Source: Notoacmeibacter sp.
GTDB lineage: Bacteria > Pseudomonadota > Alphaproteobacteria > Rhizobiales > Rhizobiaceae
Assembly (NCBI GenBank): GCA_019912385.1
Contig: JAIOIW010000030.1
Location: 51,083-115,082, forward strand
Direction of reading: 5' to 3'
DNA: 64,000 nucleotides
The translations under genes and the position numbers were made by a program. A model generated the notes under the pieces. That model did not search any database, was not told the DNA's origin, and worked only from the letters and a program-made list of their open reading frames with translations. Positions 7,845 through 16,822 of this stretch are shown here, in pieces (position 1 is the first letter of the stretch; each line of letters begins with the position of its first letter).

Positions 7845-9368
7845 TTAGCGCACCGGTGCGCCGCATGGTGTGCCCGATGCTGCAAAACAGGGCAGGCCGG
7901 TCTGCCCGCAGGCCGCAGCCGCCACCCTGGCAGGAGAAATGGCGGCGCCGAACCTGACGCTTGCAGCGAGCGGATAATGGTCAACCGCGTTACCGCCCGC
8001 AATCGGATGCGCGACCTCGCCGATACCGTCGCCATTCGTGTCGACAAACCCTTCCGCCGCCTCGTCGAAATCCGAATGGTGGTTGCCGCGCGTGCCATCA
8101 TTCCATTGGTTCGGAACCGCAAGCATCTGGCGGTCGACCGGCCCGCCCTTGGCAACACCCTGGACGCGGGCCGGCGCAGTGTCTCGCCCTGAGGTATCGA
8201 AGGCATTGGCCCCGTTGCCGTCCAGATCGTTGCCAATGATCAAGTTTGCGATCGCAGGCGGGTTCGAGGGGAGGCCACGTTCCAGGCGAATGCCGAAATC
8301 CGCGTTCTGCCGGACATGGTTTTCCTGCACCGTGTTCCCGGTCGAGCCAAACAGGCCGATTCCGGTTCCGTTACCGGAGACCGAGTTGGTGCCGACATGG
8401 TTTGCGTGGGCGGTGTCGAGCAGGATACCCAGGCTGTCGTTGTTTTCCGCCTCGTTGGCTTCGACGCGGGAATTGCTGGTGTCGCAGATCAGCCCGATGC
8501 CGTAGCCGCGGATATCCGGCGAGGAACCCAGGACCACGGGCGGGTTGGCGCGCGGTACCGGCTGACCGCCATTGGCGTAGGTCTTGTTGGACAAGATGGC
8601 CACGCGGCGCGCGGTGCCGACCACGATGCCGGCATGGCCGTGCCCGGACACGTCATTGCCGGCAATTTCGATATCGGACGACATTACCGCGTCGAGCGGG
8701 CGCGTCTCGGCTGTAATGACAACGTCGCCGGCAAGCGGGCGCATGGCCTGCATCATACCGGGCGGAAAGATGGCCGATCCGACGCTGATTCCGTTATAGG
8801 CGTTCGCTTCGACCCGGTTCTCACGAATTCCGACATTGCGGCTGTTCAGGACGAAAATGCCGCCGAACCGGTTGCCGACAATCTCGTTCAGTTCGATTGC
8901 GCCACTCTCCACCCCGCGCAGGTAGACCCCGTGATGGCAACCGGAAATGCGGTTGTTGCTGATGACGGCGCCGGATGCGCGGACCATGACGCAAGCTTCT
9001 TCCGAATAGGAGGAAAAGATCCCGAATTGCAGGGACCGCGACCGCGAAGCCGTGATCTCGAAACCGTTGATCACCACTCCGGCCGCCTTGATTTCAATGG
9101 CGGAAGATGCCGCACCTCCATCAATTCGCGGCGCGCCGCCGCCATCGTCCTTTCCAAGCAGAGAGACCGGTCGTGCAATCACGATTGCCTCGCGATAGTC
9201 GCCGCTGGAAACCTCGATGGTTGCTCCGGCCGGAGCGGCATCGAGCGCGGCGGAAATCGTGGGGTAGCCGGTACCGGTTTCGGCAATCCGCACGTCGGAT
9301 ATGGCCGGCGATGACACGGCGAAGGCCGAAGCCACGGCGACCGTGAAAACGAGGAAAAGCGATTTCAT
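7845..9368 (-). CDS. Secreted right-handed beta-helix protein, NosD/CASH-like
   Basis: A 507-residue protein with a Sec signal peptide (MKSLFLVFTVAVASAFA). It starts with a motif for pectate-lyase-like helices (GTGYPTISAALDAAPAGATI) and continues with many Asn-rich beta-helix turns such as GNRFGGIFVLNSRNVGIREN. Near the C-terminus DTNGDGIGE resembles the calcium-binding DxNGDGIGD loop of NosD. NosD proteins act in periplasmic copper-site maturation of nitrous oxide reductase, but no nos gene is nearby. A carbohydrate-binding or other periplasmic role is equally possible. The start at 9368 is set by the signal peptide. Confidence 0.75.
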   Translation of the reverse strand: MKSLFLVFTVAVASAFAVSSPAISDVRIAETGTGYPTISAALDAAPAGATIEVSSGDYREAIVIARPVSLLGKDDGGGAPRIDGGAASSAIEIKAAGVVINGFEITASRSRSLQFGIFSSYSEEACVMVRASGAVISNNRISGCHHGVYLRGVESGAIELNEIVGNRFGGIFVLNSRNVGIRENRVEANAYNGISVGSAIFPPGMMQAMRPLAGDVVITAETRPLDAVMSSDIEIAGNDVSGHGHAGIVVGTARRVAILSNKTYANGGQPVPRANPPVVLGSSPDIRGYGIGLICDTSNSRVEANEAENNDSLGILLDTAHANHVGTNSVSGNGTGIGLFGSTGNTVQENHVRQNADFGIRLERGLPSNPPAIANLIIGNDLDGNGANAFDTSGRDTAPARVQGVAKGGPVDRQMLAVPNQWNDGTRGNHHSDFDEAAEGFVDTNGDGIGEVAHPIAGGNAVDHYPLAASVRFGAAISPARVAAAACGQTGLPCFAASGTPCGAPVR

Positions 9369-9716
9369 GATCCAGCCCCTGCAAATTGCTGCCAATCAAT
9401 TTGTATGAGCCGGAACGGACATCCGGCGATGATGCATGTCAATACTTGCTGCCGCCCGGGCCGTCTGCGCGAGGCAAGCGCCTGGCGGCGCAACGTATGG
9501 ACGCCGGTGGAGACGGTGAACGGCACGCCTTTCCAGGTTCCGTAAGTCGGGAAGTTGCCCGAACACCATATGGCTGTGGAACGTGGCGCGAAACGGCAGC
9601 ATGCAATTGTCAAGCCGCAACCGGACCCAAAACAGGGCGTGCACCCGGTTGCCCGGCGGCGCGCGGCCGGATGCCGTCGCATTCATGGCTTGCAGACATC
9701 GCCGCGGGTGCGCCGT
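9369..9716. other. 348-bp gap between beta-helix gene and TRAP dctM
   Basis: Flanked by two minus-strand genes. It should hold the promoter of the beta-helix gene and the 3' end of the TRAP transcript. I see no terminator with a T-tract, no RNA gene and no credible reading frame. Confidence 0.5.
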
Positions 9717-11021
9717 CTACCCGATCATCGTGTCCGGCAGGATCAGCACAATCTGCGGGAACAGCACCAGGATGATCAGCGTCACGAGCATGGCGAACCA
9801 GAACGGAACGATGCCCCTGAAGATCGTGCCCAGCGGCACGTTCCGCGCCACCGACTTGACGATGAAGACATTGATGCCGACCGGCGGCGAGATCAGCCCC
9901 ATTTCCAGCGTCAACACGACCAGCACCCCGAACCAGATCGGATCGATCCCGAGCTGGTTGACGATCGGAAAGAAGATCGGCAGGGTCAGCACCATCATCG
10001 CGAAGCCCTCAAGAAAGCAGCCGAGCACCAGGTAGATGGCGAGGATCAGCGCCAGGATCCCTAAAACCGGCAGGTCGAGCGCTTCGATGGCCGAACCGAC
10101 GAACTGGGGAATATGGCTCAGCGCCAGGAACGGGTTGATGATATGCGCCGCGATCAGGATCAGCATCACGGTCGCCGTGGTGACGATCGAATCCTTTGCC
10201 GCTGCCCATAGCGCCGGCAGGGACAGTTTCGACGTCACGAATCCAAGCGCGATGACGAAACCCGCGCCCACCGCGGCAGCTTCGACGGGCGAGAATATGC
10301 CGCCATAGATGCCGCCGATGGTCAGCATGATGATCATGATGATTGGGCCGGCGCCGAGCATTGCGCCGAGTTTTTCGCGCGCCGATGTCCTCGGTCCCGC
10401 GGGACCCATTGCCGGGCGCCACCAGCAGATGCCGGTGATCGTCAGGATGAAGATTCCGAGCAGAAGAAGGCCGGGCAGAACGCCCGCGAGAAACAGCCGG
10501 CCGATGGATTGCTCCGTCAGGATCGCATAGATCACGAAGCCGGTGGAAGGCGGGATCAGGATGCCGAGCGTCCCCCCCGCCGCGACAACGCCGGTCGAGA
10601 GCCGCGGGTCGTATTCGAAGCGGTCCATTTCGGAAAGCGCCACCTTGCCCATGGTCAGCGCGGAGGCGACGGACGATCCGGAAAGCGCGGCAAACCCGCC
10701 GCAGCCGATCACCGTGGCCGAGGCCAGTCCGCCGCGGACCTGCCCGATGATCGCATAGGCCGCGTCATAGAGCTGCCGGCTCATGCCGGTCGCGGACGCG
10801 ACGTTTCCCATCAGGATGAACAGCGGGATGACGACCAGTTCGGGCGACGAAGCCAGCGTGAACGCCTCCGAGGCCAGTGTGCTGTTGGCCGCATTGAATC
10901 CGTTCAGGGCGGCGATGCCGAAATAGCCGACCACGAACATCGCGAAGGCGACCGGGACGCGGATGATGACCAGGACAAGAAGAGCGGCCAGCCCGAGCAG
11001 ACCGACGGCTGAGGCGCTCAT
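9717..11021 (-). CDS. dctM: TRAP transporter large membrane subunit (DctM)
   Basis: A 434-residue, strongly hydrophobic protein with the helix pattern of DctM, the channel subunit of sodium-driven TRAP uptake systems. Conserved family segments include AALSGSSVASALTMGKVAL and GILIPPSTGFVIYAI. The start ATG (11019-11021) overlaps the dctQ stop as ATGA, so the longer upstream frame is not used. With dctQ and dctP it forms a complete transporter downstream of the LigM-like demethylase gene, which suggests import of a methoxylated aromatic acid or similar carboxylate. Confidence 0.94.
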   Translation of the reverse strand: MSASAVGLLGLAALLVLVIIRVPVAFAMFVVGYFGIAALNGFNAANSTLASEAFTLASSPELVVIPLFILMGNVASATGMSRQLYDAAYAIIGQVRGGLASATVIGCGGFAALSGSSVASALTMGKVALSEMDRFEYDPRLSTGVVAAGGTLGILIPPSTGFVIYAILTEQSIGRLFLAGVLPGLLLLGIFILTITGICWWRPAMGPAGPRTSAREKLGAMLGAGPIIMIIMLTIGGIYGGIFSPVEAAAVGAGFVIALGFVTSKLSLPALWAAAKDSIVTTATVMLILIAAHIINPFLALSHIPQFVGSAIEALDLPVLGILALILAIYLVLGCFLEGFAMMVLTLPIFFPIVNQLGIDPIWFGVLVVLTLEMGLISPPVGINVFIVKSVARNVPLGTIFRGIVPFWFAMLVTLIILVLFPQIVLILPDTMIG

Positions 11022-11524
11022 GAAGCGGAATCCTCCATCCGCACGTCGCGAATGCCCATCGTCAGCTCGACGGCGCGCAGCGTCATGCCGATCGCGGTCA
11101 ACGCGGAGAAGGCGCACAGCGCCCACTGGAACCACGCCTTGGGCAGGTTAAGCAGGTTGGTCGACAAGTTGAGCATGAGCGAGAGCCTGGCGCTCTCGTA
11201 AACGGTCCAGGCGATCATCGCGAAAATCACGGCGCCCAGAAGCGCCGATGCGATATCGATGATCTTGTTGAAGCCCGCCGGAAAATGGCGCTCGAAAACA
11301 TCGATGGCGATGTGACCGCCCTTGCGGTCGCACAGCGCCATGGCGCCGAAAACCACAATCACCAGCGTCATGGTGATGAGGTCCTGCGACCCCAGCAGGG
11401 GATATCCCAGGGCGCGGCCGATCACGTCGACGAGAATGATGGCCACCTCGACGATCAGGCCGATCGAACCGGTAATCGCGGACAGGCCGATGAGCCTGTC
11501 CGCCAGTCGCCGAATTGCCAGCAT
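11018..11524 (-). CDS. dctQ: TRAP transporter small membrane subunit (DctQ)
   Basis: A 168-residue four-helix membrane protein matching DctQ. It has an amphipathic start, an early segment DVIGRALGYPLLGSQDLITM and CDRKGGHIAIDVFERHFP, typical of the family. It stabilises the large subunit and contacts the binding protein. Four-base overlap with dctM and a six-base gap from dctP show a tight dctP-dctQ-dctM order on the minus strand. Confidence 0.92.
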   Translation of the reverse strand: MLAIRRLADRLIGLSAITGSIGLIVEVAIILVDVIGRALGYPLLGSQDLITMTLVIVVFGAMALCDRKGGHIAIDVFERHFPAGFNKIIDIASALLGAVIFAMIAWTVYESARLSLMLNLSTNLLNLPKAWFQWALCAFSALTAIGMTLRAVELTMGIRDVRMEDSAS

Positions 11525-11530
11525 TGCGGC

Positions 11531-12520
11531 TTATTCGCCCCGCATCGCCTTGAGTACGTCCTGCGCACCGAGATCGGCGATCACCTTGTCGGCCACGGGA
11601 AGCGTGGCCTTGGCGAAGGCTTCGATCCCCGCAGCGTCGAGCTCGATCACGGTCTTTTTCGGGTCGGCCTTGAGGCCGGCGATCGTCTGGTCGGCCTTCG
11701 CGTTCCAGGCGTCTTCCGCGCTCTTGGAGAGCGCGCGGCCGCTGTTGGCGTCGATCGCCGCCTTCTGGTCGTCGGGCAGGCTGTCATACTTGGCCTGGTT
11801 CATGACCGCGAAAAACGCGATCCGGCCGAGCGGGGCGCCGATCGTGTAGCTGTTGGCGACCTCGAGCAGCTTGAAGTCGGCAATGGCGCTCGACCCCGTG
11901 ATGATGCCGTCGATCAGTCCGGTCTGCAAGGCGTTGTAGACCTGCGGGATCGGCATCTGGACCGGCGTCGCGCCAAGTGCGGTCACCACGTCGGCGGCAA
12001 CAGAACCCGCGACGCGGATCTTCAGGCCGGCCATGTCTTGCGGCGTGCGGATCTGCTTGTCCCGCATGATGATGACATTCGGCTCGGATACCCAGAGCGC
12101 CAGCGGTTTGGTGCCCGGATATTCCGAGGCCAGGTGGCTGTCATAGGCATTCCACAGCATGTCATAGCCGGTGGCGCCGTCCTTTACGGCACCGGGCAGC
12201 TCGATGATCATCGTCTTGGGGAACTGCGACGACGTGTAGCCCTGCAAGCTCCACGACATGTCGGCCGCACCCTGGACCACGCGGACATATTGCTCCACCG
12301 GACCGGCACCCAGTTCACCGCCCGGATAGTTGCGGATCGTGAGGGCTCCGTTGGTTGCCGCATTCACGCCTTCGGCGAGCTTGTCGATCACGGAAGCCGT
12401 AACCGTATGCTGCGGCGGTACGAACGATGCGAATTTCAATTCCTCCGCCTTTGCCGCAGCGGAGAGCCCGGCAAGAAACAGCGCCGCAGCGGCGAGCCTT
12501 GTGACATGCTTCATCTTCAT
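11531..12520 (-). CDS. dctP: TRAP transporter substrate-binding protein (DctP)
   Basis: A 329-residue periplasmic binding protein with a Sec signal (KHVTRLAAAALFLAGLSAAAKA). The central segment MAGLKIRVAGSVAADVVTALGATPVQMPIPQVYNALQTG is the DctP ligand region, where the Arg (LKIR) usually pairs with a substrate carboxylate. The ATG at 12518-12520 follows a strong GGGAGGA site, ruling out the longer frame. It is 84 bases downstream of the O-demethylase gene in the same direction, so an organic acid related to that enzyme's substrate is the expected ligand. Confidence 0.92.
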   Translation of the reverse strand: MKMKHVTRLAAAALFLAGLSAAAKAEELKFASFVPPQHTVTASVIDKLAEGVNAATNGALTIRNYPGGELGAGPVEQYVRVVQGAADMSWSLQGYTSSQFPKTMIIELPGAVKDGATGYDMLWNAYDSHLASEYPGTKPLALWVSEPNVIIMRDKQIRTPQDMAGLKIRVAGSVAADVVTALGATPVQMPIPQVYNALQTGLIDGIITGSSAIADFKLLEVANSYTIGAPLGRIAFFAVMNQAKYDSLPDDQKAAIDANSGRALSKSAEDAWNAKADQTIAGLKADPKKTVIELDAAGIEAFAKATLPVADKVIADLGAQDVLKAMRGE

Positions 12521-12559
12521 TCCTCCCGTTGATGACGCATCGATACTGGTACTGTGTTC

Positions 12560-12590
12560 CCGTCCCGGAAAATGCACGTCGCCGGGACGG
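12560..12590 (-). other. Intercistronic hairpin between O-demethylase and dctP
   Basis: CCGTCCCGG (12560-12568) and CCGGGACGG (12582-12590) form a perfect 9-bp stem with a 13-base loop. No T-run follows, so it looks like an mRNA processing or stability element rather than a terminator. Confidence 0.45.
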
Positions 12591-12604
12591 AAGAATGCGG
12601 CCGT

Positions 12605-14011
12605 TCAGGCTGACGACTTCGTCCGCCAGCTGTCGGCGTAGCTCTCCCGCGCCTCGCGCGCATAGGGCGTTGGCGAGACACGCACGCGGATCTCGGCCTG
12701 CTTGTGCGGCTCGGTCGATGTCTTGCCGGTCGTCTCGGGCTCGCCCCAGACGAGCGTCAGGACATCGCCGACCTCCACGTCGGCATCGACGACGCCCAGC
12801 GACAGCATGCACCGTTCGTTGAACGAATACCCGTTGAACATGGACATCCCGACCATCTTGCCGTCGCGCGTCACCATGTCGGCACTGGTCGATGCATAGT
12901 TGGGCTGCGGGAAGTCGATATATTTGTAAGGGGTACCTTCCTCGAAGGAGGACGCGATCACCTTCACGACATCGTCGCGGTTCCACTCGAAGGTCACCTT
13001 CTTGCGGTTTGCCGCATCCTTCATCCGGATGAGGGCATCCTTGCCGATGAAATCGGTCTTCCAGCCGATATAGAAGCCGTAACCGAGTTCGAACGGATTG
13101 ACGTAGTAGTCCTCGATATTGTCGCTGACGAAGCTTCCGCCGATCGAGCCGACCGCCTCGTAGGCGTCGGCGCCCAGCCACTGGCGGTAGTCGGCCATCA
13201 TGCCGTCGCCGGTGTAGATTCCCGGCAATGGCGAGGGAATCCATCCCGATTCCAGTGTATTCGTCGAGTAGGCGCGGCTGCCGCAGATCCGGAGGTCGAC
13301 GCCGACATCGCGCGCCGCCTGCAATATGGTCGACTGGATATAGTGCTTGTCGGCATAGGGCCCCCATACCTCAAGACCCGGTGCGCCTGCCATGCCGTGG
13401 CGCAGGGCCTGGACACGGCGCGAACCGATATTGATCCAGTCGACGTGGAAGAACTTGACGTCCGGAATGGGGCCGCCATTGATCTTCTCGAAGATCTTGT
13501 TGGCGTCGGGTCCCTGGATCTGGAACCGGTAGTGCGTGCGGTAGATTGCCTTGCCGTCCGGGCGGCTGTCGGACCGCGGGTCGTGGGTGAGGCGCACCTT
13601 CCAGTTGCCGGTCGCCGAATGGAACTTGACCCAGTTGGCGGTCGGCGCGCGGCCGACAAGGATGAACTTGTCCTTGCGCTCGCGGAAAATGATCATGTCG
13701 CCCACGACATGGCCTGCCGGCGTGACGGGTACGAAATGCTTCGCCCGGCTCAGTTCGAAATTGGCGAAGCTGTTGACCCCGATCCGCTCCAGGAAGGATT
13801 CGGCATCGGGACCCTCCACGATAAGCTCGTCCATGTGATGGGTCTGGTCGAACAGAACCGCGGTCTCGCGCCATGCGCGCTGCTCGCTGCGCCAGTTGCT
13901 GAATTCGGCCGCCACGATCGGATAGACATACATCCCGATATTCGAGTTTCTCAGAAGGCTCACTGCATTCCCGGCTTGCGCAATGGCCTCTTCGAGGTTC
14001 GACTGCACCAT
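12605..14011 (-). CDS. Tetrahydrofolate-dependent aryl O-demethylase, LigM/DesA type (GcvT fold)
   Basis: A 468-residue GcvT-fold protein, close in length to LigM (vanillate/3-O-methylgallate) and DesA (syringate) demethylases, which move the aryl O-methyl group to THF. As I recall the LigM family, its key residues are a Tyr near 31, His60, Arg122 and catalytic Tyr247. Here the matching sites are Tyr30 (MYVYP), His59 (FDQTHHM), Arg121 (VGRAPTANW) and Tyr248 (GSRAYSTNTLESGW). GMAGAPGLEVWGPY and GWIPSPLPGIYTGD also look like LigM. A GGAGG site precedes the ATG, and TTGTATACAC lies 26 bases upstream. DMSP demethylase is a more distant relative and less likely. The exact substrate is unknown. Confidence 0.85.
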   Translation of the reverse strand: MVQSNLEEAIAQAGNAVSLLRNSNIGMYVYPIVAAEFSNWRSEQRAWRETAVLFDQTHHMDELIVEGPDAESFLERIGVNSFANFELSRAKHFVPVTPAGHVVGDMIIFRERKDKFILVGRAPTANWVKFHSATGNWKVRLTHDPRSDSRPDGKAIYRTHYRFQIQGPDANKIFEKINGGPIPDVKFFHVDWINIGSRRVQALRHGMAGAPGLEVWGPYADKHYIQSTILQAARDVGVDLRICGSRAYSTNTLESGWIPSPLPGIYTGDGMMADYRQWLGADAYEAVGSIGGSFVSDNIEDYYVNPFELGYGFYIGWKTDFIGKDALIRMKDAANRKKVTFEWNRDDVVKVIASSFEEGTPYKYIDFPQPNYASTSADMVTRDGKMVGMSMFNGYSFNERCMLSLGVVDADVEVGDVLTLVWGEPETTGKTSTEPHKQAEIRVRVSPTPYAREARESYADSWRTKSSA

Positions 14012-14036
14012 TATCGATCTCCTCCTCTATCAATAA

Positions 14037-14046
14037 TTGTATACAC
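14037..14046. promoter_or_regulatory. Putative GntR/FCD operator upstream of the O-demethylase
   Basis: TTGTATACAC matches nine of ten bases of the perfect palindrome TTGTATACAA found before the Rieske O-demethylase at 39836-39845. It sits 26 bases upstream of the LigM-like start codon, overlapping the expected promoter. Confidence 0.6.
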
Positions 14047-14110
14047 TCCTCTCATTTCAAGGCGAGAAACGCAAGAGATGAATCGCAATTGCCGTATCTG
14101 TGGAGCAAAA

Positions 14111-14120
14111 TTGTATTCAA
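14111..14120. promoter_or_regulatory. Second putative GntR/FCD operator in the divergent gap
   Basis: TTGTATTCAA also matches TTGTATACAA at nine of ten positions. It lies 74 bases from the first copy, between the O-demethylase and the divergent thioesterase gene, so both genes could respond to one regulator. Confidence 0.5.
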
Positions 14121-14274
14121 CTTTTGAAAAGAGGAGACGCCAAAAGGGGAGCGAGTGGAACCCTGCGGCGCCCGCGGCATGCGACGCGCGTCGGGCCGTC
14201 TCCCGTCCTTGATCGGTGATTTCATTCATATATGTTCGCTCCTGAATCGACGCATGTATTCGGGAGAGAGGGGC

Positions 14275-15090
14275 ATGGCCGCGGTCCACCCATTGGATGC
14301 CGCAATTGCAATCGAGTCGCTCGGCGAAGGGCGCTGGCGCGGGCGCACCTCGCCTGCCTATGCCAATATGGCCGGCCCCTTCGGCGGCATCACCGCGGCG
14401 GGTCTCCTCAACGCCGTGATGCTGGATGCTGAAAAACGCGGCGACCCGGTGGCGATGACGGTCAATTTCTGTGGCGCCATCGCCGACGGGGAATTCGAGA
14501 TCGCTTCAAGGCTCGTGCGCGGCGGCAAGTACACCCAGCACTGGTCGCTGGACCTGATGCAGGCGGGCGAGACGCGCGGCACGGCCTCAATCGTCACCGG
14601 CGCGCGCGGCGACGTGTTTTCCCACCACGACAGCGAGATGCCGGGTGCGCCCGCGCCGGAGGAAATCAAGCCGCTCGGCATGCCGGCGCCGCTCAAATGG
14701 ATCGAGGCCTATGAATTCCGTTTCGTCGAGGGCCGCCCCGAGATCGTGTCGGAACCGTTCGAGCCGTTGCGCGATTCCCGCTCGCTGCTGTGGATCGCCG
14801 ACCGGCCCGCGCGCCCGCTCGACCATTTGTCGCTCGCGGCAATCGCCGACTCCTTCCTGCTGCGCCTCGTCAAGGTGCGCGGCACCATGGCGCCGATGGG
14901 CACGGTGTCGCTGACCACCTATTTCCACGCCACGGCGGCGGAGATCGCCCGCCACGGCACCGGCCCGGTGCTCGGCATGGCCCATGCCAAGCGCATGCAT
15001 GCCAATTTCTTCGACCAGCACATGGAACTGTGGGCGCGCGACGGCACGCTGCTGGTAACCGGTACGCAGGTCGCCTGGTACAAGCGGTAG
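14275..15090 (+). CDS. Acyl-CoA thioesterase-like protein (double hotdog fold)
   Basis: A 271-residue protein with the layout of TesB-like/4HBT_3 thioesterases: an N-terminal hotdog half with YANMAGPFGGITAAGLLNAV and a C-terminal half ending in HMELWARDGTLLVTGTQVAW. It would hydrolyse a CoA thioester. The ATG at 14275 is chosen because GGGAGAGAGGGG lies just upstream and the longer frame reads low-quality sequence. It diverges from the O-demethylase gene across a 263-base gap holding two TTGTATACAA-like sites. Its partner substrate is not evident. Confidence 0.8.
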   Translation: MAAVHPLDAAIAIESLGEGRWRGRTSPAYANMAGPFGGITAAGLLNAVMLDAEKRGDPVAMTVNFCGAIADGEFEIASRLVRGGKYTQHWSLDLMQAGETRGTASIVTGARGDVFSHHDSEMPGAPAPEEIKPLGMPAPLKWIEAYEFRFVEGRPEIVSEPFEPLRDSRSLLWIADRPARPLDHLSLAAIADSFLLRLVKVRGTMAPMGTVSLTTYFHATAAEIARHGTGPVLGMAHAKRMHANFFDQHMELWARDGTLLVTGTQVAWYKR

Positions 15091-15095
15091 CTCTC

Positions 15096-15884
15096 TTACG
15101 GCCCCCCGCCCGCCATCCGCCGGCGCATCAGGTGCAGGTAGAGCGCGGGCGACAGCCGGTTGATCCACCACGCCATCCGCGCCACTCGGCCGACGGGAAT
15201 GAACGCACGGCGGCGCTTGATGCCGTTCACGATGATCGCGGCGGCCTGGCCGGCCGTCATCTCGTCCACGCCGTCCGTCGCGGCGCCCGGCCGGCCGATC
15301 CCCCCGCTTGCCGCCGCCGCGTCACCGCGATTGGTGGCGATGAAGGAGGGTGCGGCGACCAGCACGGAAACGCCATGCTCCGCCTCTTCCGCCGCGAGCG
15401 AGCGGAAGAAGCCTTCCAGCGCGTGCTTGCTGGCCGCATAGGCCGTGCGCCGGGTCAAGGGCGTGAAGCCCGCGACTGACGAGATGGCGAGGTGAATGCC
15501 GCCGCTGGCCCGCACCGGCCCCAGCATGTGTTTTGCCACCCTGACCGCGCCGAAATGGTTGATCTCCATCACCCGGCGTTGTTCGTCGAGCGTGGAGTGC
15601 GCGAAGTCCCGGATCTGGGTCACGCCGGCACTGTAGATGACGAGGTCGACCGAGGGCCGCGCGTCGAGGAATTGCGCGCAGGCCCGCGTTACCGAAGCGT
15701 CGTCGGTGACGTCGCAGGCAAGGACGAGAGCGGTATCGCCCAGCCCTTCCGCCGCCTGCTTCAGCGCCGGGCCGTCGAGATCGAGCAGCACCGGAAACTA
15801 GCTCTCGGCAACCAGGGCATCGGCCAACGCCCGGCCGAGCCCGCCGGCACCCCCGGTGATGACCGCTGTCTTTGCCGCGCTCAC
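15096..15884 (-). pseudogene. Short-chain dehydrogenase/reductase gene interrupted by an in-frame TAG
   Basis: Read from GTG at 15884, the frame begins with a cofactor loop VITGGAGGLGRALADALV (TGxxxGxG). It then meets TAG at codon 29 (15798-15800) and continues in the same frame with VLLDLDG, the SSVAG serine, YAASK catalytic Tyr/Lys and a normal SDR C-terminus to 15096. Both halves are intact apart from this codon. The GTG overlaps the epimerase stop by four bases (GTGA). Internal reinitiation would lack the NAD(P)-binding loop, so a working enzyme is unlikely unless the stop is read through or is a sequencing error. Confidence 0.85.
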
Positions 15885-16822
15885 CGTTGCGCCTCCGCCC
15901 AGGTGGCGAAGGCCTCGGCGCTGGTCTTCTCCGGTCGATAACCGAACACGGTCTTCAGCGCCGTGTTGTCGAGCACCGGCCGGTATTGGAGGAAGCGCAC
16001 CTGCTCCGGTCCGTAGCGCGACAGTCCGAGCGGTTGCGCAATCGCCAGCGCCGCCTTGAGCAGCCAGACCGGGATGCGCAGGACGGGCTTTCCAAGCGCG
16101 GCGGCAATCTCGGAAATCCCCATCGCGCCATCGCCGGCGACGTTGAAGATGCCGGGCGGCCCGTCGGTCGCCGCGCGCATCAGGATCCGGGCGAGGTCCT
16201 GCGTCCAGATGAATACGAACGGGCTCTCCGACCGGCCCGCCGCCAACAGCTGCGGTTTGCCAAAAAGCGCCGTGATCTGGTTGTCGATCGCCGGGCCGAT
16301 CACCGTGCCGACGCGCAGCACCACCTGTTCCAGTTCCGGATGCGCGGCGCGCGTGCTGGCCAGCATCTCCTCCACCTGCCGCTTGTGGTCGGAATAGGCA
16401 AATTCCGGGTTGCCGCGCACAGGATCGCCTTCGGTCAGCGGCACGGGATTGTCGACGTGGTAGCCATAGGCAGCCCCGCTCGACGTCACCACCAGGCGGT
16501 ACACGCCATGGGCGAGACAGGCATCGAGCACGTTCTTCGTGCCGGTGACGTCGACGGCGAAAGCCGTCTCGCGCGCCATGCCCTTCGGCGGCGTGACGAT
16601 CGAGGCGAGATGGACGACCGCGCGGGGTTTCACCGCGCCGATCACGCGGCCGGAATCTTCGCTGGTCACGTCGAGCGCCATAAACCGCATACCGGTTGGA
16701 AGGTCCGCGGGACGGCGCAGGTCGGTCGCGAAGGTCCTGGCGGCAAGCGGCGTTGCGCCCAGCGCGGCGAGCAGTGCCTGTCCGACCGCGCCGGCCGCGC
16801 CGGTGACCAGGATCGTATTCAT
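15881..16822 (-). CDS. NAD(P)-dependent epimerase/dehydratase (extended SDR)
   Basis: A 313-residue extended short-chain dehydrogenase. The cofactor loop is VTGAAGAVGQALL (TGxxGxxG) at the N-terminus. The usual catalytic YxxxK is represented by YSDHK, with TSSGAAYG before it. It resembles NAD-dependent sugar epimerases and steroid/flavonoid reductase-like proteins. It overlaps the upstream transporter gene (ATGA) and the downstream SDR (GTGA) by four bases each, so all four genes of this operon are likely coupled in translation. The physiological substrate is not visible. Confidence 0.85.
   Translation of the reverse strand: MNTILVTGAAGAVGQALLAALGATPLAARTFATDLRRPADLPTGMRFMALDVTSEDSGRVIGAVKPRAVVHLASIVTPPKGMARETAFAVDVTGTKNVLDACLAHGVYRLVVTSSGAAYGYHVDNPVPLTEGDPVRGNPEFAYSDHKRQVEEMLASTRAAHPELEQVVLRVGTVIGPAIDNQITALFGKPQLLAAGRSESPFVFIWTQDLARILMRAATDGPPGIFNVAGDGAMGISEIAAALGKPVLRIPVWLLKAALAIAQPLGLSRYGPEQVRFLQYRPVLDNTALKTVFGYRPEKTSAEAFATWAEAQR

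Noticed and set aside
12605..14011. Annotation as glycine-cleavage T protein (GcvT) or DMSP demethylase.
   Set aside because: No gcvH or gcvP is nearby, the length is about 100 residues over GcvT, and the active-site segments look like LigM/DesA.
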